A stretch of 64,000 bases of DNA from Halobacteriales archaeon QS_6_71_20 (GTDB lineage Archaea; Halobacteriota; Halobacteria; Halobacteriales; Haloferacaceae): the NCBI GenBank assembly GCA_003020945.1, contig PXRU01000019.1, forward strand, positions 1 to 64,000, given 5' to 3'. This document shows, piece by piece, positions 7,422-15,714 of this stretch; position 1 is the first letter of the stretch, and every line of letters starts with the position of its first letter. Below the pieces are notes generated by a model. The model ran no database searches. It was not told where the DNA came from and worked only from the letters and a program-made list of their open reading frames with translations. The position numbers and the translations under genes are program-made.

Positions 7422-8924
7422 ATGGGTCTGTCCGTGACCAACACCCTGACGGGCGAGCGCGAGGCGTTCGAGCCGGCCGACGACGGCGAGGTCCTGCTGT
7501 ACGTCTGCGGGCTGACGGTCTCGGACGACGCGCATCTCGGTCACGCGCGGCTGTGGTTCCACGCCGACGTCCTCCACCGCTGGCTCGACTGGCTCGGCTA
7601 CGACGTGCGCCACGTCGAGAACGTCACCGACGTGAACGAGAAGATCGCTGCCCGCGTGGGCGAGCGCGAGGGGTGGGAGACGGAGGCCGACGTGGCCCGC
7701 CACTTCACCCGCGAGGTGCTGGCGGACATGCGGGGGCTCAACCTCAAGCGCGCGGCGGTGTACCCCCGCGTCTCCGAGCACATCCCGGAGATCGTCGCCC
7801 TCGTCGAGCGGCTGATCGAGGCGGGTCACGCCTACGAGACGAACGGCTCCGTCTACTTCGACGTCACCTCCTTCGAGGGGTACGGCGGGCTCTCGAACCA
7901 GGACCCCGGGGAGCTGGAGGCCGACGAGGCGGCCGCGCTCGCGGAGAAGCGCCATCCCGCCGACTTCGCGCTGTGGAAGGCCGGCGGGGTCGGCGCCGAC
8001 GCCGTCCGCGAGCACCGCAAACACGACCACGGGGGCGACCTCCCGTCCGGGCGGACGTGGGAGTCACCGTGGGGCGAGGGCCGGCCCGGCTGGCACATCG
8101 AGTGCTCGGCGATGTCGACGACCCACCTCGGCGACGGCCTCGACGTGCACATGGGCGGGCGCGACCTCGTGTTCCCCCACCACGAGAACGAGATCGCCCA
8201 AAGCGAGGCGGCGACGGGCGGGACGTTCGCGCGCTACTGGCTCCACAGCGGCCTCCTGGAGACCGGCGAGGACAAGATGTCCTCCAGTCTGGGCAACTTC
8301 TTCGCCGTCGAGGACGCGCTGGAGGAGTTCGGCGTGAACGTGGTCCGCACCTTCTATCTCGGGGCGCGGTACCGCGGCGACCAGGCGTTCTCCGAGGCCG
8401 CGATCGCCGAGGCCGAGGAGCGCTGGGAGCGGCTGGAGCGCGCCTACGAGACAGCCGCCGAGGCGTGCGACTCCGTCGACGCCCGCGCGAAGGCGACCGA
8501 CGACGATCTCCGGACGGCGGTCGACGACGCACACGGGGCGTTCGTGACGGCGATGAACGACGACCTGAACGTCCGCGAGGCGTTCGGCGCCCTGCTCGAC
8601 CTGGGAACGGCGGTGAACCGCCACGTCGAGCGCGTCGACGCCGCGGACGGCGGGAACGCCGACGCGTACGACTACCCCGGGCTCCGCCGCGCGGTCGAGA
8701 CGTTCGAGACGTTCGGCGGCGACGTGTTCGGGCTCGAACTCGGCCGCCGGGCCGGCGGCGACGCAGAACTGGTCGGCGACCTCGCCGACCTCGTGTTGGA
8801 CGTGCGCGAGGCCGAACGGGCGGCCGGCAACTACGAGCGCGCCGACCGCCTCCGCGACGACCTGGAGGCGCTCGGTCTCTCGGTCGAGGACGGCGAGGAC
8901 GGCCCGGAGGTCCGGTTCGACTGA
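7422..8924 (+). CDS. cysS: Cysteinyl-tRNA synthetase
   Basis: Class Ia aminoacyl-tRNA synthetase that charges tRNA-Cys. At 500 aa it is slightly longer than bacterial homologues. The HIGH-type motif is HLGH at residues 38-41, and the KMSKS-type motif is DKMSSSLGN near residue 285. Zinc ligands are Cys29 (YVCG), Cys near 228 (WHIECSAMS) and the His pair in FPHHENE. A helical DALR-type tRNA-binding region follows, and the C-terminus is acidic as expected for a halophile. Monocistronic by spacing. Confidence 0.97.
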   Translation: MGLSVTNTLTGEREAFEPADDGEVLLYVCGLTVSDDAHLGHARLWFHADVLHRWLDWLGYDVRHVENVTDVNEKIAARVGEREGWETEADVARHFTREVLADMRGLNLKRAAVYPRVSEHIPEIVALVERLIEAGHAYETNGSVYFDVTSFEGYGGLSNQDPGELEADEAAALAEKRHPADFALWKAGGVGADAVREHRKHDHGGDLPSGRTWESPWGEGRPGWHIECSAMSTTHLGDGLDVHMGGRDLVFPHHENEIAQSEAATGGTFARYWLHSGLLETGEDKMSSSLGNFFAVEDALEEFGVNVVRTFYLGARYRGDQAFSEAAIAEAEERWERLERAYETAAEACDSVDARAKATDDDLRTAVDDAHGAFVTAMNDDLNVREAFGALLDLGTAVNRHVERVDAADGGNADAYDYPGLRRAVETFETFGGDVFGLELGRRAGGDAELVGDLADLVLDVREAERAAGNYERADRLRDDLEALGLSVEDGEDGPEVRFD

Positions 8925-8948
8925 GCGCCGTCGAGCCGTTCCGCCGGC

Positions 8949-9236
8949 TCACTCCGTGGCGAAAAGCGCCGTCCCCTCGGGGATCGCGAACAGCCCCATG
9001 CGGACGCCGCAGTCGAGCCAGCCGTAGCCGTACGAGTACGACGCCAGCGCGTTCACCGGGTCGCCGCGCTCGCGGAAATGCCGCCCGTCCTCCAGATAGG
9101 AGACGGCCATCTCCTCGCACTCCTCGGCCATCCCGTACAGCGGCGTCCCCTCGGGGACGCGGATCTCGGCGGCCTCGACGGCGTCGGCGAGCATCTCCCC
9201 GTACCGGGTCGTCTTCTCGTCGAGATCGGCGGGCAT
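8949..9236 (-). CDS. DUF357 family protein
   Basis: A 95-aa archaeal DUF357 protein. It is all-helical with the family hallmarks: an N-terminal amphipathic helix (TTRYGEMLADAVEAAEI), a middle helix (CEEMAVSYLEDGRHFRERGD) and the conserved A-SYSYGYGWLDCGVRMGLF helix. Function is unknown. It lies 99 nt downstream of the Lrp regulator on the same strand and convergent with cysS. Confidence 0.88.
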   Translation of the reverse strand: MPADLDEKTTRYGEMLADAVEAAEIRVPEGTPLYGMAEECEEMAVSYLEDGRHFRERGDPVNALASYSYGYGWLDCGVRMGLFAIPEGTALFATE

Positions 9237-9335
9237 GTCAGGCGGGGCCCGGTCGGGGGTGCCCGAGCGTGTCGCCGTCGCGGCGACGGCACGCCCCGTC
9301 GCGACGCCGCGCGCGATCGCGGCCGCATCCCGCGA

Positions 9336-9839
9336 TCACAACGCGTCCCCTCCCGGCTCCGTCTCCGGGTCCTCGTCCGGGTCGAGGAAGCCGCGGTACG
9401 GGCAGACGTGCTCGTCGCGGATGAGCTGCTCGTCGATTATCTCCAGCCCCAACCGGTCCAGCTCCCGGTTGATCCGGTTGAGGTCGTCGTGGTCGCGACC
9501 GATCGCGTTCACGTATACGTTCCGCTCGCCGGTCATGATCTCGCGGACCGCCGTCACGCCGCGGATCTCCCGGGCCTTCCTGCCCAGGTCGTCGCGTTCG
9601 GGGATGCGCGCGGTACAGACGATCTTCGTGTACAGCGGGTAGCCCGCGAGGTCGTAGTCGATGTCGATGTGGTAGCCGCGGACGATCCCGGACTCCTCGA
9701 GCTTGTTGAGCCGCGTCCGAACCGTGCTCGGCGACAGGTCGAGCTTCTCGGCGATGTCGCTCGACGACGTCCCCCGCGCGTCCTGTTGGAGGTAATAGAG
9801 GATGTGTCGGTCCACCGAGTCCAGCTCGCCGTCGTTCAT
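9336..9839 (-). CDS. Lrp/AsnC family transcriptional regulator
   Basis: A 167-aa feast/famine regulator. Residues 5-60 are the winged HTH (LDSVDRHILYYLQQDARGTSSSDIA as helices 1-2, then LSPSTVRTRLNKLEESGIV as recognition helix and wing). Residues 68-145 are the RAM effector domain. The C-terminus adds CPYRGFLDPDEDP and an acidic tail. It is transcribed away from the TrkA-N-like/APC-Usp amino-acid transporter operon, and a 15-bp palindrome lies between them at 9943-9957, the usual size for an Lrp site. Control of that operon in response to an amino acid is a reasonable inference. Confidence 0.92.
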   Translation of the reverse strand: MNDGELDSVDRHILYYLQQDARGTSSSDIAEKLDLSPSTVRTRLNKLEESGIVRGYHIDIDYDLAGYPLYTKIVCTARIPERDDLGRKAREIRGVTAVREIMTGERNVYVNAIGRDHDDLNRINRELDRLGLEIIDEQLIRDEHVCPYRGFLDPDEDPETEPGGDAL

Positions 9840-9942
9840 CTCTACCGTCGGGTGCCGGGGGAGCCTGATTAGTCTTGTTCCGCCGCGTCGCCGCCGCCGC
9901 CACGGAGAGCCAGTGACGGTAACGGTAAATGTGGCCTCTCGT

Positions 9943-9957
9943 TTGACGATCCGTCAA
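9943..9957. promoter_or_regulatory. 15-bp palindrome, candidate Lrp operator
   Basis: TTGACG-ATC-CGTCAA is a perfect 6-bp inverted repeat with a 3-nt spacer between the divergent lrp gene and the transporter operon. It sits 14 nt upstream of the operon's TATA-like TTTATGG (9971-9977), an activator-type position. Two copies of ACGGTA precede it at about 9916-9926. Confidence 0.5.
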
Positions 9958-9970
9958 TCAGATCGCGCCG

Positions 9971-9977
9971 TTTATGG
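9971..9977 (+). promoter_or_regulatory. TATA-like element of the transporter operon
   Basis: TTTATGG follows the palindrome. The predicted transcript would carry a leader of about 45-50 nt to ATG 10048. Confidence 0.4.
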
Positions 9978-10047
9978 ACTACCGTCACCAACGACCGGTA
10001 TCCGCGCCCGCGGCGACGTCGATCGAACCCGCGTGCGTCACACGACC

Positions 10048-10458
10048 ATGACCGACCCACGACCTCCCGGCGATCCCGGGACAGCGGCGGACGAACAGCC
10101 GTACTACGTGCTCGGCGGCCGAGCGATGAGCCGCTCGCTCGCCCGCCGGCTCCGGGCGAAGGGCCACGACGTCGAACTGCTCGGCGGGACGAACGGGGCC
10201 AACTCCGGGACGGGCGATGCCGTCGAGAGCGACGCGACCGCGACGGCGGCGGTGCCGCCCGGGTCGACCGTCGTCGTGGCGACGCGCTCGGACGGCCGGA
10301 ACCTCCGGGTTGCGAACCTCCTCCGTGCGCGCGCCGACGTCGACCGGGTGCTCGTGCTGGTGAACTCGCCGGGACGCGTCGAGGCGTTCTCCGAGGCGGG
10401 ACACGAGCCCGTCTGTGCGACGACCGCCCTCTCGAAGACGCTGGTGGACTGCCTATGA
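10048..10458 (+). CDS. TrkA-N-like NAD-binding protein
   Basis: A 136-aa single Rossmann domain. The N-terminal strand and loop YYVLGGRAMSRSLARRLRAKGHDVELL form a dinucleotide-binding turn, and later strands (STVVVATRSDGRNLRVANLLRA, DRVLVLVNSPGRVEAF, PVCATTALSKTLVDCL) match RCK/TrkA-N architecture without a C-terminal RCK-C domain. The start at 10048 is the first in-frame ATG giving this fold. Its stop overlaps the transporter ATG (ATGA at 10455-10458), so the two are translationally coupled. It may gate or sense for the transporter. Confidence 0.8.
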   Translation: MTDPRPPGDPGTAADEQPYYVLGGRAMSRSLARRLRAKGHDVELLGGTNGANSGTGDAVESDATATAAVPPGSTVVVATRSDGRNLRVANLLRARADVDRVLVLVNSPGRVEAFSEAGHEPVCATTALSKTLVDCL

Positions 10459-12638
10459 AGGAGCTCGAACGCGACCTCGGCCTCCCGTCCGTCCTCGCGA
10501 TCAGCATCGGGGCGATGATCGGCAGCGGCATCTTCATCCTTCCCGCGCTGGCGCTGAAGATCGCCGGACCCGCGGTGATCCTCGCGTACGCCCTCGCGGG
10601 CCTGCTGGTCGTCCCGGCGGCGCTCTCGAAGTCGGAGATGGCGACCGCGATGCCGGAGGCCGGCGGAACGTACATCTACATCGAACGCGGGATGGGCCCG
10701 CTGCCGGGCACCGTCGCGGGGGTCGGCACCTGGTTCTCGCTGTCGTTCAAGGGCGCGCTCGCGCTCGTGGGCGGGGTTCCGTACCTGCTCCTGCTGTTCG
10801 ACCTCCCGCTCAAGCCGGTCGCGCTCGGGCTGGCGGCCGTGTTGATCCTCGTGAACGTCGTCGGGGCGAAACAGACCGGCCGACTCCAGGTCGCCATCGT
10901 CGCGATCATGCTGGCGGCCCTGGGCTGGTTCGTGGCGGGGAGCGCCCCGAGCGTCCAGTCCGCCAACTACGTGGACTTCTTCGGCTCCGGCGTCGGGGGC
11001 GTCCTCGCGGCGACCGGGCTGGTGTTCGTCTCCTACGCCGGCGTCACCAAGGTCGCGAGCGTCGCCGAGGAGGTGGAAGACCCCGGCCGGAACATCCCGC
11101 TGGGGATCCTCGGCTCGCTGGCGTTCACCACGGTTCTGTACGTCGCCGTCGTCGCGGTGCTGATCGGGATCACCGACCCGGGCACCGTCGCGGGCTCGCT
11201 GACCCCGGTCGCCGTCGGCGCCGAGCGGACGCTCGGCCGGGCGGGCGTCGTCGCCGTCATCGTCGCGGCCGTGCTCGCGCTGGTCTCGACGGCGAACGCG
11301 GGGATCCTCTCGTCGTCGCGGTACCCGTTCGCGATGAGCCGCGATCGACTGGCGCCGCCGTCGCTGTCGTCGGTCAGCGAGCGGTTCGGCACGCCCGTCG
11401 CCTCGATCACGCTGACGGGCGCGGTGTTGCTGCTGCTGATCGCGTTCGTCCCGATCCTCGACATCGCGAAGCTCGCCAGCGCCTTCCAGATCATGGTGTT
11501 CGCCATGATCAACCTCGCGGTCGTCGCCTTCCGCGAGGGAAGCGTCGAGTACGAGCCGGAGTTCACGTCGCCGCTGTACCCGTGGGTGCAGGTGTTCGGC
11601 GCGGTGTCGGGGCTGCTCCTGTTGACGCAGATGGGGACGGTCGCGCTCGCGGGCGCGGTGGCCATCGTCGTCGGGAGCGTGCTCTGGTATCTCGGCTACG
11701 TCCGCCCGCGGGTGGACCGCGAGGGCGCGGCGACCGACGCGATCCGCCGGCAGGTGGGTCGCGACGCGCTCGCGGACATCGAGTCGGCCGTCGCCGAGCG
11801 TCCCGACACCCGCGAGGTGCTCGTCGCGCTCACCCGGAACGTCGACCAGGAGCGCGAACGGGCGCTGCTGGCGCTTGCGGCCGACCTCGTCCGCGGGGAC
11901 GACGGCCGCGTCGTCGCCGTCCGCTTCGAGGAGGTGCCCGACCAGGCGCCGCTCACCGAGGGCGTGACCGTCCAGTCGGACGCCGATCGATCGTTCGAGA
12001 CGCGCGTGGAGGCGCTCGCCGAGGAGCTCGGCGTCGACGTCGAGCCCGACGAGATCGTCAGTCACGACACCAAACACGCGATCGTCAACTTCGCCGACGA
12101 CCGCGGCGTCGACACGATCGTAGGCGAGCACGAGCCGCTCCGGCTCCGCTCGCGGCTGCTCGGCGACCCGATCGACTGGGTCGTCCGCCACGCCCCCTGC
12201 GACGTGCTGCTGGTCGACGCACTCGAGTACGACCGACCGCGGCGGGTCGTCCTCTCGGGCGACGTGGGACCGTCCCCGCCGCTTGCGGTCGACGTCGCCG
12301 AGGCGGTCGCGGCCGCCAACGACGGCGACCTCTCGCTGTGGTATCCCGACGCCGACGGCGATCCCGAGAAACACCGCCGGCTGGTCGAGGACTACCGGAC
12401 GGAGCTGTCGGAGCTGCTCTCGGTTCCGGTCGCCGCCGAGTCCGCTCGGACCGACGGCGGGCGGCTGGAGGCGCCGGACCTGCTCGTGCGCCGGGGGGCC
12501 GACCACCGGCTCCGGACCGTCCTGTTCGACGAGCGCCCGGCGTTCCCCAACCCCGGCTGCACGACGGTCACGGCGTACCCCCACGAGTCGCAGCGGCCGG
12601 GGTTCACACGCCGGCTGGTCGAGCGGCTGGCGTTCTGA
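10455..12638 (+). CDS. APC-family amino-acid permease fused to universal stress domains
   Basis: A 727-aa integral membrane transporter of the amino acid-polyamine-organocation superfamily. Residues 10-430 contain about 12 membrane segments, with the TM1 signature SIGAMIGSGIFILPALAL. From about residue 451 a cytoplasmic UspA-like domain follows (EVLVALTRNVDQERERALLALAADL ... DTIVGEHE), and a second, more degenerate one occupies about 595-727. Such APC-Usp fusions are common in haloarchaea, where the Usp portion is thought to regulate transport by binding nucleotide. Coupled to the TrkA-N-like protein; probable Lrp control. Confidence 0.92.
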   Translation: MKELERDLGLPSVLAISIGAMIGSGIFILPALALKIAGPAVILAYALAGLLVVPAALSKSEMATAMPEAGGTYIYIERGMGPLPGTVAGVGTWFSLSFKGALALVGGVPYLLLLFDLPLKPVALGLAAVLILVNVVGAKQTGRLQVAIVAIMLAALGWFVAGSAPSVQSANYVDFFGSGVGGVLAATGLVFVSYAGVTKVASVAEEVEDPGRNIPLGILGSLAFTTVLYVAVVAVLIGITDPGTVAGSLTPVAVGAERTLGRAGVVAVIVAAVLALVSTANAGILSSSRYPFAMSRDRLAPPSLSSVSERFGTPVASITLTGAVLLLLIAFVPILDIAKLASAFQIMVFAMINLAVVAFREGSVEYEPEFTSPLYPWVQVFGAVSGLLLLTQMGTVALAGAVAIVVGSVLWYLGYVRPRVDREGAATDAIRRQVGRDALADIESAVAERPDTREVLVALTRNVDQERERALLALAADLVRGDDGRVVAVRFEEVPDQAPLTEGVTVQSDADRSFETRVEALAEELGVDVEPDEIVSHDTKHAIVNFADDRGVDTIVGEHEPLRLRSRLLGDPIDWVVRHAPCDVLLVDALEYDRPRRVVLSGDVGPSPPLAVDVAEAVAAANDGDLSLWYPDADGDPEKHRRLVEDYRTELSELLSVPVAAESARTDGGRLEAPDLLVRRGADHRLRTVLFDERPAFPNPGCTTVTAYPHESQRPGFTRRLVERLAF

Positions 12639-12749
12639 GGGGCGCGTCGCCGCCGCGGCGACGCGCCGGCGGTTCGATCCGGCGCCGGTGGTCGCCCTTC
12701 GGACACAACAGCACAATGTACAAGCCACGTAGCCTCCTACCGGGAGACA

Positions 12750-13802
12750 ATGACGGACTCCGCCGACATCGTCGAACACCGGCCGTTGATCATCGCCGGA
12801 ACCGGCTCCGCGGGCCTCACCGCCGCTATCTACGCCGCCCGCTCGAACAACGACCCGCTGGTTCTCGAGGGCGACGAGCCCGGGGGGCAGCTCACCCTCA
12901 CCTCCGAGGTGGAGAACTTCCCCGGCTTCCCCGAGGGGATCGGCGGCGCCGAGTTCATCGACGACGCGAAAGCGCAGGCGGAACGCTTCGGCGCCGAGGT
13001 GGAGAACGGCGTCGTCGAGTCGGTCGACGATTCGACCCGACCGTTTCGCGTCGAACTGACGAACGGCGACGTGTACGCCGCCGACGCCGTCATCGCCGCC
13101 TCGGGCGCCTCCGCACGGACGCTGGGCGTTCCCGGCGAGGACGAGCTGATGGGGTACGGCCTGTCGACGTGTGCCACCTGCGACGGCGCGTTCTTCCGCG
13201 GCGAGGACATGATCGTCGTCGGCGGCGGCGACGCCGCCATGGAGGAGGCCAGCTTCCTCACGAAGTTCGCCGACACCGTCTACATCGTCCACCGCCGCGA
13301 GGAGTTCCGCGCGGAGGACTACTGGGTCGACCACGTGAGCGAGCACGTCGAGGCGGGCGACGTCGAGATCATGCGCAACACGGAGGTGACGGAGATCCAC
13401 GGCTCCCGCGAGGACGGCGTCGAGTCGGTGACGCTCGTCTCCCATCCCGAGGGCCACCCCACCGACAGGCTCGACGACCCAGAGACCGACGAGCGGGAGT
13501 TCCCCGTCGGCGCGGCGTTCTACGCCATCGGCCACACGCCGAACACCGAGTACCTCGCGGACACGGGCGTCGAACTGGACGAGGAGGGGTACATCCAGAC
13601 GACGGGCGGCCACGGCGGCGGCCAGACGGAGACGGCCGTTCCGGGGCTGTTCGGCGCCGGCGACGTGGTCGACTACCACTACCAGCAGGCAGTCACGGCC
13701 GCCGGCATGGGCTGTAAGGCCGCCATCGACGCCGACGACTACCTGGAGGACCTGTCGCGCGCCGAGGCGACGACGGGCGAGCCGGCGGCCGCCGACGACT
13801 GA
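12750..13802 (+). CDS. trxB: Thioredoxin-disulfide reductase
   Basis: A flavoprotein that reduces thioredoxin with NADPH. The 350-aa chain has the FAD-binding GTGSAGLTAAIYAAR motif at residues 17-31, the GGQLTLTSEVENFPGFPEG segment, the redox pair Cys141-Ala-Thr-Cys144 followed by DGAFFRG, an NAD(P)-binding GGGDAAMEEA turn, and the C-terminal FAD motif GLFGAGDV. The usual redox motif is CATCDG, conserved here. Monocistronic by spacing. Confidence 0.95.
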   Translation: MTDSADIVEHRPLIIAGTGSAGLTAAIYAARSNNDPLVLEGDEPGGQLTLTSEVENFPGFPEGIGGAEFIDDAKAQAERFGAEVENGVVESVDDSTRPFRVELTNGDVYAADAVIAASGASARTLGVPGEDELMGYGLSTCATCDGAFFRGEDMIVVGGGDAAMEEASFLTKFADTVYIVHRREEFRAEDYWVDHVSEHVEAGDVEIMRNTEVTEIHGSREDGVESVTLVSHPEGHPTDRLDDPETDEREFPVGAAFYAIGHTPNTEYLADTGVELDEEGYIQTTGGHGGGQTETAVPGLFGAGDVVDYHYQQAVTAAGMGCKAAIDADDYLEDLSRAEATTGEPAAADD

Positions 13803-14006
13803 GCCGCCGGCCGGCGCGTTCGACCGAGACTGACCGTGGACGGTTCGTGCGTGGAGGGCGCCTCGTTCACGGAGGACGTTTCGTTCGCCGGGATCCCGAG
13901 TCGGTCGGAACCGCGAGATCCGCCGCGACGACGTCGCCGTCCCCCGACCTGACGGCGTGTCCCCGGGACCCACGGACCTTTACGTCCGCCTCGCCACCGC
14001 CATAGC

Positions 14007-14291
14007 ATGGTCGGAACTGAAACCTACACGGTCACGGATCCGAACGGCGGCAGCGACGAGGTCGACCTCCCCGAGGGGCTCGTCGACATGCTCGCCGAGC
14101 AGGGCGAGGAGCCCAGCCAGATCATCACCGATGTCGTGCTACAGGCGTTCGCCCAGCAGGCCCACGCCATCGCCCACCACAGCGAGGGGGAGCCGCCCCA
14201 GGACGTCGTCGACATCAATCAGAAGGCCGAGGAGCTGTTCGAGGAGCGGTTCGGACGCAGCCTCTCGGACGCGATGGGTCACTCGCACTGA
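14007..14291 (+). CDS. Haloarchaeal small acidic protein, 94 aa
   Basis: Starts at ATG 14007 with a TTTACG element 27 nt upstream. The protein is acidic and mostly helical: DLPEGLVDMLAEQGE, then IITDVVLQAFAQQAHAIAHHSEGE, then DINQKAEELFEERFGRSLSDAM. Five His lie in the middle and at the C-terminal HSH. It looks like a conserved haloarchaeal family, but I cannot name it or assign a role. Confidence 0.75.
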   Translation: MVGTETYTVTDPNGGSDEVDLPEGLVDMLAEQGEEPSQIITDVVLQAFAQQAHAIAHHSEGEPPQDVVDINQKAEELFEERFGRSLSDAMGHSH

Positions 14292-14376
14292 CGCGGACGG
14301 CCGCCCATCCCTCCGTTCTCCGGCGCGTTCGCCGACGTGAGCGCCCGCCGACGAGCGCGGTTCCCCGCGCCCGCGA

Positions 14377-15618
14377 TCACCCCGTCCTCCAGCCGCGGTC
14401 GGTGCGGTTGAGCCGCACGCAGCCGTCGTCGGTGACGACGACCAGGTCCTCGATCCGGACGCCGAACTCCCCCGACAGGTAGACGCCGGGCTCGACGCTG
14501 AACACCATCCCCGGCTCCAGTTCCCGGTCGCTTCCCGACACGATATACGGCTCCTCGTGGACGTCGAGGCCGACGCCGTGGCCGGTGCGGTGGACGAACT
14601 CGTCGCCGTACCCGCCCGACTCGATCGCCTCGCGGGCGGCGGCGTCGACCTCGCCGGCGGTCGCGCCGGGCTCGACCGCCCCGACGGCGGCCTCCTGTGC
14701 CTCCCGGACGAGGCGGTGGACCTCGCGGAACCCCTCGGGCGGCGACTCGTCGCCGAACACGAGCGTCCGGGTCTGGTCGGAGGGGTAGCCGTCGACGCGC
14801 GTGCCGAAGTCGAGGACGACCGGGTCGCCCGCTTCGACGGTCCGGTCGCCGTGGGTGTGATGGGGCATCGCGCCGTTCGGCCCGGAGCCGACGATCGTTT
14901 CGAAAGAGACGCCCCCGCCGCCGTTCGCCGCCAGTCGGTCCTCGACGCGCCGGGCCAGTTCGGCCTCGGTGGTGCCGACGACGTCGTCGCCGTCGGCGCG
15001 CAGTTCGCGGACCACGGCGTCGGCGGCCTCGCCCGCCCGACGCAGCGCCCCGACCTCGGCGTCGTCCTTGCGGACGCGGAGGCCGGCGAGCAGCTCGCTC
15101 GCGAGCCCGAACTCGGCCCCCGGACACAGCTCGCGGAGGTCCAGCGTGAACCGCGCGTGCATCGTGTCGTCGACGAGGAGGCGGGGGGCGTCCGCGGCGT
15201 CGCTCCCCGCGGAGTCGTGGCCAGTGAAGTCGTCGCCGCCGGAATCGCTGTCGCCGGCAGAATCGCCGCCGCCGGAGTCGCCGTCGCCGGCGGGATCGCC
15301 GCCGCCCGGAACGCCAAGCTCCGACAGCACCGACCCGACGGCGGCGACGGGGTCCTCGTCGTCGGCCCACGTCCGCACGTCGTCGACGGCCGACGCCGCG
15401 CGCACCTGCTCGCCGGACAGTTCGGGGACGAGGAACACGGGGTCGGCGTCGGGGACGACGAACAGGAGCAGGTGGCGCTCGCTCGGCTCCTCGGCGTACC
15501 CCGTCAGATAGCGCGTGTTCGTGCTCGGGAACAGCGCCAGCGCGTCGGCCCCGGCGTCGCGGAGTCGGTCGCGGACCGCCCGGATCCGTCCCTCGTACGG
15601 GTCGTCGGCGTCGCTCAT
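14377..15618 (-). CDS. M24 family Xaa-Pro peptidase (prolidase type)
   Basis: Cytoplasmic dimetal aminopeptidase or dipeptidase acting at Xaa-Pro bonds. The 413-aa chain has an N-terminal creatinase-like domain (1-180) and a pita-bread catalytic domain (185-413). The five metal ligands are present: Asp270 and Asp281 (LDFGTRVDGYPSDQTRT), His347 (HRTGHGVGLD), Glu376 (FSVEPGVY) and Glu390 (VRIEDLV). An unusual low-complexity insert of Gly, Asp and Ser at residues 105-141 interrupts the N-terminal domain, encoded by degenerate 15-18-nt repeats at about 15200-15306. Confidence 0.93.
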   Translation of the reverse strand: MSDADDPYEGRIRAVRDRLRDAGADALALFPSTNTRYLTGYAEEPSERHLLLFVVPDADPVFLVPELSGEQVRAASAVDDVRTWADDEDPVAAVGSVLSELGVPGGGDPAGDGDSGGGDSAGDSDSGGDDFTGHDSAGSDAADAPRLLVDDTMHARFTLDLRELCPGAEFGLASELLAGLRVRKDDAEVGALRRAGEAADAVVRELRADGDDVVGTTEAELARRVEDRLAANGGGGVSFETIVGSGPNGAMPHHTHGDRTVEAGDPVVLDFGTRVDGYPSDQTRTLVFGDESPPEGFREVHRLVREAQEAAVGAVEPGATAGEVDAAAREAIESGGYGDEFVHRTGHGVGLDVHEEPYIVSGSDRELEPGMVFSVEPGVYLSGEFGVRIEDLVVVTDDGCVRLNRTDRGWRTG

Positions 15619-15714
15619 GCCCCGGCGTTCCGTCGCCGCCGAGAAGAACGCGTCGGAGCCGCGGTCCGCGGTCCGCGCCGGCCGCGGGCGCGAGGTCGGT
15701 CCCGGGCGACGGCG

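Noticed and set aside
12655-12700. GGTTCGATCC resembling a tRNA T-arm downstream of the APC-Usp gene
   Set aside because: No acceptor stem pairs at tRNA distance and the flanks are CG-rich repeats.
10104-13973. Very long open frame on the reverse strand across the transporter and trxB genes
   Set aside because: Its translation is Arg/Asp/Val-rich without domains and it lies antisense to two well-supported genes. In GC-rich DNA such antisense frames stay open by codon bias.
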